A DNA stretch of 33,146 nt from Thiomicrorhabdus sp. Its GTDB lineage: Bacteria; Pseudomonadota; Gammaproteobacteria; Thiomicrospirales; Thiomicrospiraceae. Shown one piece after another: positions 1 through 9,203 of the stretch. Location: contig JALSJT010000013.1 of NCBI GenBank assembly GCA_026989175.1, forward strand, positions 1-33,146. The letters run 5' to 3'. Within the stretch, counting starts at the first letter, position 1, and every line of letters starts with the position of its first letter. The notes below the pieces were generated by a model that ran no database searches, was not told the origin of the DNA, and saw only the letters and a list, made by a program, of their open reading frames with translations. The position numbers and the translations under genes were made by a program.

Positions 1-127
1 AAAGGCTGAAATATGCCTGATTTTTGTTGAAAATCTTGCGAATACCTAGGTATTCCCTGCAATTTCCGCCTCAATCAGCCAAATTTCATCTCTTTTTTCT
101 CTTGCGCCCCTCTCGTACAAAGGTCTC
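1..127 (+). repeat. Palindromic miniature element, family 1, copy cut by the left window edge
   Basis: These 127 bases match, without gaps, the reverse complement of 16098-16224 at about 115 of 127 positions by eye. The right end carries the 19-base terminal motif CCTCTCGTACAAAGGTCTC (109-127). A perfect 16-base palindrome, GAATACCTAGGTATTC, sits at 40-55; in the complete copy this palindrome is the exact centre. About 31 bases of the left end should therefore lie outside the window. No coding capacity is visible. The element ends 64 bases before the SulP start codon and probably contributes to its leader. Confidence 0.85.
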
Positions 128-191
128 TATGTAAGTAAATAATAAAACCCTTTTAGTTTTATGGGTTTACAGGAAGAAGGTTTAATAGAGT

Positions 192-1508
192 ATGACGACA
201 AAAAATATAAATTCTGAAAAAAATCAGAGCGTCGACCACGGTTCCGCAGCGTTTGTTGCTAAATATGCTGGCCGAGATATTCAAGCAGGTGTCATTACCG
301 CGACGATGGCGATTCCACTGTCGATTGGTATTGCGATGATGTCTGATTATCCGATTCAAGTCGGGTTAGCAACGGTTGCTTTTGCTTCTTTTATAGGATT
401 TCTTTTTGCTTGGTTTCGCCCAGGTAATTTTATTGGTGCACCAGGGATTGCCGCGGGTTTAGCCCCTATTTTAGCCATGGGTGTCGCCACCTTTGGTATT
501 GAAAATATGGCGTTTGTTATCTTTATGACCGCTACCTTTCAAGCGTTAATTTGGAAGTATGATTGGCAGCGTTATTTGTTAAAGGCGGTGCCTCCTTATT
601 TAGTAGAAGGCTTATTAGCGGGTATTGGGTTAAAGATTGCCTTGAAGTTTTTACCTTTTCTTTGGATGTTGCCGGTTGGAATGGCCGTGAGTGAGGAGTT
701 TTGGACAGATTCACGTATTCAAGTGATTGTCTTATCAGTCATTGGTGCTATTTTATTTTTGGGCTTATTTAAAAAGTTTAAAGACACCAAGCCTGCACTG
801 CCGTATTTTGCTTTGATTGTGTTTGGTATTGCGGCCTCACTGTTTATTGATGTTAGAATGCTGAAGGTAGAGGATGTTGAGTTTAATATTGGACTTCCCA
901 TTCCAGATTTTGATTCGGTTTATTTATGGGTATATGCCATCTTTTTTGCACTCATGTTAGCCGTAGTTGACGTTATTGAACAGGTAATGAGTAATGCGGC
1001 GATTGAGAAAATTGATCCACTCAAACGACCTTGTAATTCAAATAACTCGTTACTCTCTATTTGGGTCTCTAATATGGGGGCAAGTTTCTTTGGTGGAATG
1101 ACAAACTTAGATGGATTGGCAAAATCGTCAACGAACCGTTTAGCAGGTGCTTATACCAAACTTTCGGTATTGGTAATCGGATTGTTAATTGCTTTTTTTG
1201 TCTTTAACGTTCAGTATTTAGATAACTTACCGTATTTTGCACTGGCCATTATTATGACGTTTGTTGGTGTTAAGATGGTTTTAGGCTTATTGCATGTGGC
1301 GACGCATGGTCCTTATGCGGTATTGCTGGCAACAGTTTGTGGTTTATTAGTCTTTCAAGTGGGTATTTTTGAAGGTCTAATTATTACCTTAGTGATTCAT
1401 GCGGTGATCAGCTATGTGATCTTTTCAAAAGTAGAGAGTATGCCTGCGGGCACAATTGTTCGAAAATATTTCCAAAAATTTAAAGAAGATAAACAAGAAA
1501 TTAACTGA
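192..1508 (+). CDS. SulP/SLC26-family inorganic anion transporter lacking a STAS domain
   Basis: This is a 438-residue, strongly hydrophobic protein with about ten or more membrane segments. SulP-like signatures are visible: an early AGVITATMAIPLSIGIAM segment (residues about 32-49), a GAPGIAAGLAPI stretch near 82-93, a segment with KIDPLKRPCNSN (about 274-285), and FFGGMTNLDGLAKSSTNRLAGAYTKL (about 299-324), equivalent to the GG-x-RSS-N-x-AGA-T-K/R region of the family. The chain ends soon after the last membrane helix in a short basic tail, so the cytoplasmic STAS domain of typical 550-600 residue SulP proteins is absent. Family members carry sulfate, bicarbonate or other anions; in Thiomicrospira-type autotrophs some serve inorganic carbon uptake, but the substrate here cannot be read from sequence. 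The ATG at 192 follows a purine-rich GGAAGAAGG (172-180). The gene sits where miaA normally precedes hfq. Confidence 0.8.
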   Translation: MTTKNINSEKNQSVDHGSAAFVAKYAGRDIQAGVITATMAIPLSIGIAMMSDYPIQVGLATVAFASFIGFLFAWFRPGNFIGAPGIAAGLAPILAMGVATFGIENMAFVIFMTATFQALIWKYDWQRYLLKAVPPYLVEGLLAGIGLKIALKFLPFLWMLPVGMAVSEEFWTDSRIQVIVLSVIGAILFLGLFKKFKDTKPALPYFALIVFGIAASLFIDVRMLKVEDVEFNIGLPIPDFDSVYLWVYAIFFALMLAVVDVIEQVMSNAAIEKIDPLKRPCNSNNSLLSIWVSNMGASFFGGMTNLDGLAKSSTNRLAGAYTKLSVLVIGLLIAFFVFNVQYLDNLPYFALAIIMTFVGVKMVLGLLHVATHGPYAVLLATVCGLLVFQVGIFEGLIITLVIHAVISYVIFSKVESMPAGTIVRKYFQKFKEDKQEIN

Positions 1509-1547
1509 GTTATTTAAAAATATAATAAGAGATATTTACCCGCGGAT

Positions 1548-1566
1548 CCTCTCGCGTAAAGGTCTC
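1548..1566 (+). repeat. Solitary end of the family 1 element, upstream of hfq
   Basis: CCTCTCGCGTAAAGGTCTC matches the terminal motif of the element at 109-127, 16098-16116 (minus) and 16238-16256. The preceding three bases, GAT or CAT-like, are also shared with the 16238 end, but similarity fades beyond about 25 bases and there is no central palindrome. It therefore looks like a remnant of one arm rather than a full copy. It ends 14 bases before the hfq ATG and just upstream of the likely ribosome-binding site AAGGAA (1570-1575). Confidence 0.6.
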
Positions 1567-1580
1567 AATAAGGAATAACA

Positions 1581-1844
1581 ATGGAAGCTAAAAAAATATC
1601 GAAAGCGCTACCGATTCAAGATCCGTATTTAAATGCATTGCGTAAAGAGCGTATTAATGTATCGGTTTACTTGGTGAACGGAGTGAAGCTACAAGGTAAG
1701 GTCGACTCGTTTGATCAGTTTGTGGTCTTATTAAGAAGTAGTGTGACGCAAATGGTTTATAAACATGCCATTTCAACCATTGTGCCAGCACGCGATCCTA
1801 AACTCTATGAAGCGTCGGATGATGTAAAAGAGTCGATTGATTAA
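1581..1844 (+). CDS. hfq: RNA chaperone Hfq
   Basis: Hfq is a hexameric Sm-like protein that binds small RNAs and mRNAs. The 87-residue product carries the Sm1 region ([20 protein letters not shown], about 13-32), the rim patch RKER, the Sm2 hallmark YKHA (about 61-64), and the FDQF motif. Compared with the Escherichia coli protein it has about seven extra N-terminal residues before the conserved QDP-x-LNALR and a short acidic C-terminal tail instead of the long disordered tail. The ATG is supported by AAGGAA at 1570-1575. It lies 72 bases after the SulP gene and is followed by a terminator, so it may be expressed separately from hflX. The family 1 element end just upstream forms part of its leader. 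Confidence 0.97.
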   Translation: MEAKKISKALPIQDPYLNALRKERINVSVYLVNGVKLQGKVDSFDQFVVLLRSSVTQMVYKHAISTIVPARDPKLYEASDDVKESID

Positions 1845-1866
1845 AATTGCTTTTTTGAACGATACT

Positions 1867-1916
1867 CCCCTCTTTTTGCATTGAAGTGACGGATGTAAAA
1901 AGTAGGGCTTTTTTTT
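1867..1916 (+). terminator. Rho-independent terminator after hfq
   Basis: An imperfect hairpin pairs 1867-1881 (CCCCTCTTTTTGCAT) with 1893-1907 (ATGTAAAAAGTAGGG) and is followed by a run of eight T (1909-1916). It separates hfq from hflX, which in many relatives are co-transcribed. Confidence 0.8.
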
Positions 1917-1956
1917 GCCTAAAATATAATCCAAGTTTTTAGATAGGAGGCGCAAT

Positions 1957-1992
1957 GTGTTGCGATCTTATATCTTAGAGTGTTGGGGATAA
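1957..1992 (+). other. Possible upstream leader ORF of hflX (11 codons)
   Basis: A near-perfect Shine-Dalgarno sequence TAGGAGG (1944-1950 region) lies ahead of GTG 1957, which opens an 11-codon frame (VLRSYILECWG) ending in TAA 1990-1992, 15 bases before the hflX ATG. An ATG at 1955 in another frame opens a 7-codon frame (MCCDLIS). hflX itself has only a weak purine stretch ahead of its ATG. This arrangement fits a leader peptide whose translation feeds re-initiation at hflX, but it could be chance. Confidence 0.35.
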
Positions 1993-2007
1993 GAGAAATT
2001 TCAAAAT

Positions 2008-3315
2008 ATGGAATTATTTGATCGCCTGGAACGGCGTGAGTTAGAAAAAGCCGTTTTGGTTCATGTTGATTTTTATCATGAATCAGACCGTGAAGATTTG
2101 GATGAGTTTTATGAGTTGGTCGATTCCGCAGGTGCCGAAGTGTGTACCTTGTTAGGGACGAAGCGTCAAAGACCCGATTCTAAATATTTTGTGGGCAAAG
2201 GGAAAGCAGGGGAAATTCAGCAAGCCGTCGAGTTGCATGAAGCCGATGTGGTGATAGTGAATCATGCTTTAACCCCCGCGCAAGAGCGCAATCTATCTGA
2301 GCTGGTACAGTGTCAGGTATTAGATAGAGTGGGATTGATTTTAGATATTTTTGCTCAAAGAGCACGCTCCCATGAAGGAAAGTTACAAGTCGAACTCGCG
2401 CTGCTTAAACGGATGTCTACCCGCTTAGTAAAGGGGTGGACACATTTAGATCGCCAAGGTGGCATTGGGGCGCGTGGTCCTGGAGAAACTCAGCTTGAAT
2501 CTGATAGGCGTTTAGTGCAGGGGCGAATTAAATCGCTGGAACGAAAAATTGAAAAGGTGCGTAAACAGCGTGGCTTAGGGCAAGAAGCCCGTAAGCGAAC
2601 CGATATTCCCGTTATTACCATTATTGGCTATACCAATGCCGGTAAATCGACCCTGTTTAATCAAATGACTTCAGCAGGCGTGTATGCAGAGGATCGTTTG
2701 TTTGCGACCTTAGATTCGACGTTACGCCGTGTCCATCTTCCCGGTGCAGGACGGGTGATTTTTGCCGATACCGTAGGCTTTATTCGACACATCCCGCATG
2801 ATTTGGTGTCGGCCTTTCGCTCGACCTTAGAAGAAACAAGAGAAGCGGATCTATTGGTTCACTTAGTGGATGCGTCAGACATACACCGAGAAGAGAAAAT
2901 TGCAGATGTGCATGAGGTGATTCGTGAAGTCGGTGCCGAGTCGGTGCCTCAGCTAATGGTCTTTAATAAAATTGATCGGTTAGAGCCGGCGGTAAAAGCC
3001 AAGGTCGATAAAAATAACGAAGGGATTCCTCAGCGTGTTTGGATCTCGGCACAAAGTGGCGAGGGGATTGATTTATTGTTGGATTCCGTCGCCTCCTTTT
3101 TTAAGGGTGCCTTTTTGACCGTGGTGTTAACGTTACGCGTTGATGCAGGAAAAAAACGAGCCGAACTTTACTCCTTGGGAACCATTTTAGAGGAGGGGTT
3201 TGATGAAGCGGGCAATAGCCTGTTTAAAATGTCTTTAACCGAACAAGAGTGGCAAAGTGTCAAAATTTGGCCAGAATTGATCGAAGCAAAGGTTTTGGAT
3301 GAGGACTCAAACTAA
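2008..3315 (+). CDS. hflX: GTPase HflX
   Basis: HflX is a GTPase of the Obg-HflX group that binds the 50S subunit and splits stalled ribosomes, especially in heat stress. The 435-residue product has the N-terminal HflX domain with KYFVGKGKAGEI and the ALTPAQERNL motif, the glycine-rich linker GGIGARGPGETQLE, then the G domain: P-loop GYTNAGKST (about 207-215), DTVGFI (G3, about 252) and NKID (G4, about 320). Length is close to the 426 residues of E. coli HflX. The ATG at 2008 aligns with the family N-terminus (FDR...AVLVHV), although its own ribosome-binding site is weak. It precedes hflK by 153 bases, the usual hfq-hflX-hflKC order. Confidence 0.96.
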   Translation: MELFDRLERRELEKAVLVHVDFYHESDREDLDEFYELVDSAGAEVCTLLGTKRQRPDSKYFVGKGKAGEIQQAVELHEADVVIVNHALTPAQERNLSELVQCQVLDRVGLILDIFAQRARSHEGKLQVELALLKRMSTRLVKGWTHLDRQGGIGARGPGETQLESDRRLVQGRIKSLERKIEKVRKQRGLGQEARKRTDIPVITIIGYTNAGKSTLFNQMTSAGVYAEDRLFATLDSTLRRVHLPGAGRVIFADTVGFIRHIPHDLVSAFRSTLEETREADLLVHLVDASDIHREEKIADVHEVIREVGAESVPQLMVFNKIDRLEPAVKAKVDKNNEGIPQRVWISAQSGEGIDLLLDSVASFFKGAFLTVVLTLRVDAGKKRAELYSLGTILEEGFDEAGNSLFKMSLTEQEWQSVKIWPELIEAKVLDEDSN

Positions 3316-3468
3316 ATTATTTGTTATAAATTATTTTAATAGGTGACTTTTTGCAGCAACCTCACTAGAATATGGGGAATCGTGTCTGTAAAAATGCAGA
3401 TCAATGAATAGATAGCGATTGTATGCATAAGTAGAATCGTATTAGATTGAACACATGGAGATGTTTGA

Positions 3469-4698
3469 ATGGCGTGGAATGAACCTGGTAAGCCGGGACA
3501 AGATCCTTGGGGGAACTCAGGAAATAAGAACGGTGGTGGGGATCAAAAGCCGCCTAAAAACCAAAAAAATGATGATATTGATGAGTTATTAAAAAAGGCT
3601 CAGAAAATTTTTGGTGGGGCGAGTGATAAATTTGGCAAGAAAAATGGCGGAGGCATCGGCGGTGTTGGTGGTTCGGTTATTTTTGGTGTCATAGGAACCG
3701 TTTGGTTGCTTTCAGGTATCTATATTGTTGACCCAGCAGAACGTGGTGTTGTGACGCAGTTTGGTTCGTTTGTTGAAGAGACCAAAGCGGGACCTCACTG
3801 GCATATTCCTTATCCGATTGAAAGTGTTCGTATTGTGAATGTCGATCAAATTCGTACCGCTGAAATTGGTTATCGTTCGGATACAAACCGTTCGGGCAAT
3901 GTGCCAACGGAATCCTTGATGCTGACTAAAGATGAAAACATTGTCGACTTAAAAGTCGCGGTGCAGTATCAAATAAGCAGCGCCAATCAATATTTATTTG
4001 AAACATCGGATCCAGATTTAACACTACGTGCGGTCGTGGAAAGTACGTTACGTGAAGTCGTTGGTCAAAGTACCATGGATTTTGTGTTAACCGAAGGGCG
4101 TGATCAAGTGGTTTCCCGTGTGAAAGAGTTAACACAAGAGCGTTTGGATGGTTATAAAACAGGGTTGATTGTGACCAGTGTTAACTTGCAAGATGCTCAG
4201 CCACCAGAGCAAGTGCAATCGGCTTTTGCCGATGTGGTGAAAGCGCGAGAAGACAGAGAGCGTTTGATTAACGAGGCCGAAGCCTACTCAAATGATATTA
4301 TCCCAAAAGCGCGTGGTAAAGCTGCGCGTGAACTGGAAGAAGCCAGTGCGTATCACGATCGAGTGATCGCTCAGTCGGTCGGTGAATCGGCGCGTTTTGT
4401 CAGTATTGTTGAAGAGTATAAAAAAGCGCCAGAAGTAACGCGTAACCGTTTGTATATTGATGCCATGTCAACGGTATTGAGTAACACTAGCAAGGTCTTT
4501 GTCGGATCTGATAGTAGTAATAATCTTCTGTACTTACCACTGGATAAGATGGTTAATCAAGGGCAAGCAACCATTCCGTTTGCACCGCCTCAACCCGTAG
4601 CACCTATGAATACGGGTACAGTAGGAAATCGTCAAAATACATCAACGGGTCAGCGAACCAATATTCGTGACTACTTGAAAAATAGGGAGCTACGTTAA
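3469..4698 (+). CDS. hflK: FtsH modulator subunit HflK
   Basis: HflK pairs with HflC in a membrane cage that encloses and restrains the AAA protease FtsH. The 409-residue product has the typical Gly/Asn/Lys-rich N-terminal segment (MAWNEPGKPGQDPWG onward), one membrane helix at about 68-87, then the SPFH/band 7 domain beginning with VDPAERGVVTQFG, and a long charged helical region with EAEAYSNDIIPKARGKA. The tail is Gln/Pro-rich. The ATG at 3469 follows GGAG (3457-3460). The stop overlaps the hflC start by one base, indicating translational coupling. The 153 bases in front, which have no gene, may hold a promoter, but I could not identify a convincing one. Confidence 0.96.
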   Translation: MAWNEPGKPGQDPWGNSGNKNGGGDQKPPKNQKNDDIDELLKKAQKIFGGASDKFGKKNGGGIGGVGGSVIFGVIGTVWLLSGIYIVDPAERGVVTQFGSFVEETKAGPHWHIPYPIESVRIVNVDQIRTAEIGYRSDTNRSGNVPTESLMLTKDENIVDLKVAVQYQISSANQYLFETSDPDLTLRAVVESTLREVVGQSTMDFVLTEGRDQVVSRVKELTQERLDGYKTGLIVTSVNLQDAQPPEQVQSAFADVVKAREDRERLINEAEAYSNDIIPKARGKAARELEEASAYHDRVIAQSVGESARFVSIVEEYKKAPEVTRNRLYIDAMSTVLSNTSKVFVGSDSSNNLLYLPLDKMVNQGQATIPFAPPQPVAPMNTGTVGNRQNTSTGQRTNIRDYLKNRELR

Positions 4699-5555
4699 TG
4701 AAAGCGGTACTTGGAATATTAGGGGCTGCAGTCTTATTTGTGGGCAGTAACTCCGTTTATGTGGTCAATCAGTGGGAAACTGGTGTGGTGCTTCGTTTAG
4801 GGGAAATTGTAAAAGCAGATGTTGAGCCTGGTTTACACTTTAAAATGCCGTTTATTAATAATGTGCGTAAGTTTGATTCTCGTTTGCAAACATTGGATGC
4901 TTCTCCTGAGCGTTATTTAACCAGTGAACAGAAAAACCTTGTGGTAGATTCTTTTGTGAAGTGGCGAATTGTCGATGTCGAAAAATTTTATACGACCATG
5001 AACGGGGATAACCGTCAGGCGGGTATGAAATTGGGTCAAATTGTAAAAGATGGCTTGCGTGCGGAGTTTGGTAACCGTACTGTAAAAGAAGTTATCTCTG
5101 CAGAACGAGTCGAGATTGCTCAAAAGATTAAAACGAGCACGGCCGTTGCTGCCAGTTCGTTTGGTATCAAAATTGAAGATGTTCGTATTAAACGAATTGA
5201 TTTAGCACAAGAGGTGAGTGAATCGGTTTATCGTAGAATGGAGTCGGAACGTAACCGTGTTGCGAAAGACTTGCGTTCGAAAGGTTCGGAAGCGGCTGAA
5301 AAAATCAGAGCGGATGCCGATCGTCAACGTGTGGTTATCTTAGCGGACGCTTACAGTGAAGCAGAGATTCTTCGTGGTAAAGGCGATGCGAAAGCGGCTG
5401 AAATTTATGCCGATGCGTATAATCGTGATGCGGAGTTCTACTCTTTTTATCACAGTATTAACGCCTATAAAGCATCCTTTAAAGATAAGTCAGATATTAT
5501 GTTAGTTGATCCTAAGTCAGACTTCTTTAAATATTTTAATCAGTCCTCACAGTAA
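4698..5555 (+). CDS. hflC: FtsH modulator subunit HflC
   Basis: HflC is the partner of HflK in the FtsH-HflKC complex. The 285-residue protein has an N-terminal signal-anchor helix (about 4-22), the VNQWETGVVLRLGEI start of the band 7 domain, the RKFDSRLQTLDASPERYLTSEQKNL region and the C-terminal coiled segment with RADADRQRVVILADAYSEAE. Its ATG overlaps the hflK TAA (TAATG), with GGGAG at 4685-4689 as ribosome-binding site. A strong terminator begins 15 bases after its stop. Confidence 0.96.
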   Translation: MKAVLGILGAAVLFVGSNSVYVVNQWETGVVLRLGEIVKADVEPGLHFKMPFINNVRKFDSRLQTLDASPERYLTSEQKNLVVDSFVKWRIVDVEKFYTTMNGDNRQAGMKLGQIVKDGLRAEFGNRTVKEVISAERVEIAQKIKTSTAVAASSFGIKIEDVRIKRIDLAQEVSESVYRRMESERNRVAKDLRSKGSEAAEKIRADADRQRVVILADAYSEAEILRGKGDAKAAEIYADAYNRDAEFYSFYHSINAYKASFKDKSDIMLVDPKSDFFKYFNQSSQ

Positions 5556-5570
5556 GTAGTAGGGAGGCCC

Positions 5571-5598
5571 AAAAAAGGTGGGGTTCCCCACCTTTTTT
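5571..5598 (+). terminator. Rho-independent terminator after hflC
   Basis: A6-GGTGGGG-TT-CCCCACC-T6 is a perfect inverted repeat with flanking A and T tracts, so it can work in both directions. It ends the hflKC unit. An in-frame GTG at 5578 that would extend the next gene lies inside the stem, which argues against that start. Confidence 0.9.
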
Positions 5599-5604
5599 AA
5601 TGTT

Positions 5605-5796
5605 ATGTTAGAAACAACCTTAATTGCAGCCATCGCTTTAGTATTTATTATTGAAGGAATCTTACCTTTTGTGTTTCCCAATGCTTGGAAGCGTATGATG
5701 ACTGCCGCGGTTCAAGCCTCTGAAAAAGAGTTGCGAATAATGGGGTTGATTTCCATCACCATTGGTATGGTGGTGTTAATGTTTTTAAGTGAATAA
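5605..5796 (+). CDS. DUF2065 small membrane protein (YjeT-like)
   Basis: From ATG 5605 the product is 63 residues (MLETTLIAAIALVF...), with two membrane helices at about 3-22 and 43-60 separated by a basic/amphipathic stretch containing FPNAWKRM. This matches YjeT of E. coli (65 residues) in length, layout and position between hflC and purA. A GTG at 5578 would add nine residues but lies within the terminator stem, so I prefer 5605. No convincing ribosome-binding site precedes either start. Function is unknown. Transcription must come from terminator readthrough or from a promoter I cannot see. Confidence 0.8.
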   Translation: MLETTLIAAIALVFIIEGILPFVFPNAWKRMMTAAVQASEKELRIMGLISITIGMVVLMFLSE

Positions 5797-5875
5797 TGTG
5801 TTGTGTATTTTTGTGGACTTTATTTGACGCAAAAAGTACAACCTCTCCAATTTAGTAATTAGAAAGAAGTGATTA

Positions 5876-7051
5876 ATGCAACAATCTACTTGGTTTACGC
5901 CAGATGGTTTAGAAGACCTTCTGCCCCCTCAAGCCCAGAAACTGGAATATTATCGTCGTAAGTTAATGGATGGTTTTAACCTGTCAGGATATGACTTGGT
6001 GTTGCCACCGCTTGCGGAATTTACCGACTCTTTATTGACGGGAACTGCGCGCCATATGGCGGTGGATACTTGCCGTTTTACCGATCAAGAGAGCGGGAAA
6101 ATGATGGGCGTTCGTGCCGACATGACGCCGCAAGTCGCCCGTATTGTCAGTAATCGTTTAAAAGCGTCTGATGGTATTTCTCGTTTATGTTATGCGGGCG
6201 AAGTGTTGAAAACACGCAACAATAAAGCAAAAGGGTCTCGCAGTCCGATTCAGCTTGGCGCAGAGATATTTGGTCATGCCGACGTTGAAAGTGATATTGA
6301 AATCATTGAGCTGATGTTGGAATCGATGCAGATGCTGAATTTAGAGAACAGCAAACTTAGCTTGGGGCATGTGGGCATTGTTGATGAACTGATCTCTCTT
6401 GCAGGGCTAAATGAAGGGCAAACCGCCCAATTGATTGATATTCTTGAGCGTAAAGCACTGCCTGAGTATGAACAGTTTTTAACGGAAATCACCTTGCCAG
6501 AAACGGTTGCAAATGCTTTTACAGCCTTACTCTCTTTCTGTGGTGAAGCATCAAAGGTCATTGTGCAAGCAAAAGCGTGTTTATCTCCGATCTCTTCGAC
6601 GTTAAACGATGCGGTAGAGCGTTTGGATACGGTGATCACCTTTTTAAGAGCCATGCACAGTAATCCGATTCATTTAGATTTGGCGGATATTCGAGGTTAT
6701 CAATACCATACCGGAATTATTTTTGCTTGTTACAGTGCCAATGGGTTTTTATTGCCGATTTGTAAGGGTGGACGTTATGACAACATTGGCTCTGAATTTG
6801 GTTTAGCACTGCCTGCGACAGGCTTTAGCTTGGATTTACGTCTCGCACTGGATCTATTAGCACCGGTTGAACCCGCTGAAAAAGGGTGTGTTTATGCGCC
6901 ATTGCAAGCAGATAAAAACCTTCAAGAGAAGATTGTTGAATTGAAGGTATCGGGTCTAAAAGTGGTTAAGGTGCTTGATATGACTCAATTAAATACGGGT
7001 GATCAATTTTTATCCAATGCCTCTGGTCAATGGGTTATTGAAACCGTTTAA
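5876..7051 (+). CDS. hisZ: ATP phosphoribosyltransferase regulatory subunit HisZ
   Basis: HisZ is a catalytically inactive class II histidyl-tRNA synthetase paralogue that forms a hetero-octamer with short-form HisG in the first step of histidine synthesis. The 391-residue product has the class II motif 2-like VRADMTPQVARIV stretch (about 79-91), GEVLKTR, and the C-terminal YHTGIIFACY and GGRYDNIGSEFG segments. The length is right for HisZ and too short for HisS because the anticodon-binding domain is missing. The ATG follows AGAAAGAAG. Its position before purA is typical in non-enteric gammaproteobacteria. It implies a short HisG elsewhere in the genome. Confidence 0.93.
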   Translation: MQQSTWFTPDGLEDLLPPQAQKLEYYRRKLMDGFNLSGYDLVLPPLAEFTDSLLTGTARHMAVDTCRFTDQESGKMMGVRADMTPQVARIVSNRLKASDGISRLCYAGEVLKTRNNKAKGSRSPIQLGAEIFGHADVESDIEIIELMLESMQMLNLENSKLSLGHVGIVDELISLAGLNEGQTAQLIDILERKALPEYEQFLTEITLPETVANAFTALLSFCGEASKVIVQAKACLSPISSTLNDAVERLDTVITFLRAMHSNPIHLDLADIRGYQYHTGIIFACYSANGFLLPICKGGRYDNIGSEFGLALPATGFSLDLRLALDLLAPVEPAEKGCVYAPLQADKNLQEKIVELKVSGLKVVKVLDMTQLNTGDQFLSNASGQWVIETV

Positions 7052-7059
7052 AATTATAA

Positions 7060-8400
<1,341 letters not shown>

Positions 8401-8425
8401 TTTCTATTAAGGATGCCGTAATAAC

Positions 8426-8459
8426 AAAAAAGCCGAATCAAATTGATTCGGCTTTTTTT
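8426..8459 (+). terminator. Bidirectional terminator between purA and the DUF3581 gene
   Basis: A perfect inverted repeat, A6 then GCCGAATC on one side and GATTCGGC then T7 on the other, with a five-base loop. It lies between the convergent purA and minus-strand gene and can serve both. Confidence 0.92.
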
Positions 8460-8483
8460 ATGCTTGGAGGGGGGGAACTTATA

Positions 8484-9203
8484 TTATGCGGTATATTCGG
8501 ATTTAGAAGCTTCATAGCGTTTTACAATCTCATCAATGCTGTCTTGATCGTATTTACGTAAGCCACTTAATACCATCGTTTTAAAGCCTGAACCAATTTT
8601 TTCTCCTGCTTCCATTATATTGAACTCAATTCGAACTTGCCCGCGTTTTCCTTTGACTTCTAATTGGCTGTCTTTGAACTCAAGTGTGGGCTGAGAGCAG
8701 TTTAATTGATCAAATTCAAACGCCATGCTTTCATAAATAACCATCGGACGTTCTGGATTGATCATGACATTATGTTGCTTCATTAATGGCACGAGAATGT
8801 GCGGAAAGCAGTGGCCTGAAAAAGCGACGTAAGCACGGGAGAATGCTTCAATAAGTATGGCATCATGGGTTATTTCGCCTTGACGAGTCGCATTTAAACA
8901 GGGTTTTTGGTTTTCATCGATAACACTTAATTCGTTTTCGTTGGTATCAGGTATGGTGACCGCCATGTTTTTACCAATCATGCCTGTGTATTGGAAGGCC
9001 ATTTTTTGAGACAGCCCTTGGTAGGCTAAGACCAGAGAGAATAACAGGTCGCCTGGAACGCAAAACCGTTTAGAGTCTGGGTTATGTAGTGGGTTAAAAT
9101 CATCAGAAATTTCTTTGGCAAAGGTGCTGGCTTGCTCTGGTGTGATGTGGATGGTTTGACCATCGAGCGTTTTATTTGAGGTATGAAAAGCGGTTAGATA
9201 CAT
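8484..9203 (-). CDS. DUF3581 family protein
   Basis: This 239-residue soluble protein resembles, from memory, the DUF3581 family found in gammaproteobacteria. Distinctive segments are ISDDFNPLHNPDSKRF (about 32-47) followed directly by CVPGDLLFSLVLA. The DDFNPLHNPD stretch resembles the GD-x-NPxH-x-D motif of MaoC-type hot-dog hydratases, and the middle and C-terminal parts look rich in beta strands. This suggests a hot-dog fold, but the function is unknown. It is transcribed away from the mnh operon; the 203 bases between them hold the promoters of both, though I could not fix either one. No membrane segment or signal peptide is seen. Confidence 0.75.
   Translation of the reverse strand: MYLTAFHTSNKTLDGQTIHITPEQASTFAKEISDDFNPLHNPDSKRFCVPGDLLFSLVLAYQGLSQKMAFQYTGMIGKNMAVTIPDTNENELSVIDENQKPCLNATRQGEITHDAILIEAFSRAYVAFSGHCFPHILVPLMKQHNVMINPERPMVIYESMAFEFDQLNCSQPTLEFKDSQLEVKGKRGQVRIEFNIMEAGEKIGSGFKTMVLSGLRKYDQDSIDEIVKRYEASKSEYTA

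Noticed and set aside
5578-5604. GTG 5578 as start of the DUF2065 gene
   Set aside because: The codons fall inside a perfect terminator hairpin, and the family length fits the ATG at 5605.
6274-6654. 126-codon minus-strand frame inside hisZ
   Set aside because: Antisense to hisZ, no ribosome-binding site, Ser-rich composition as expected of an antisense shadow.
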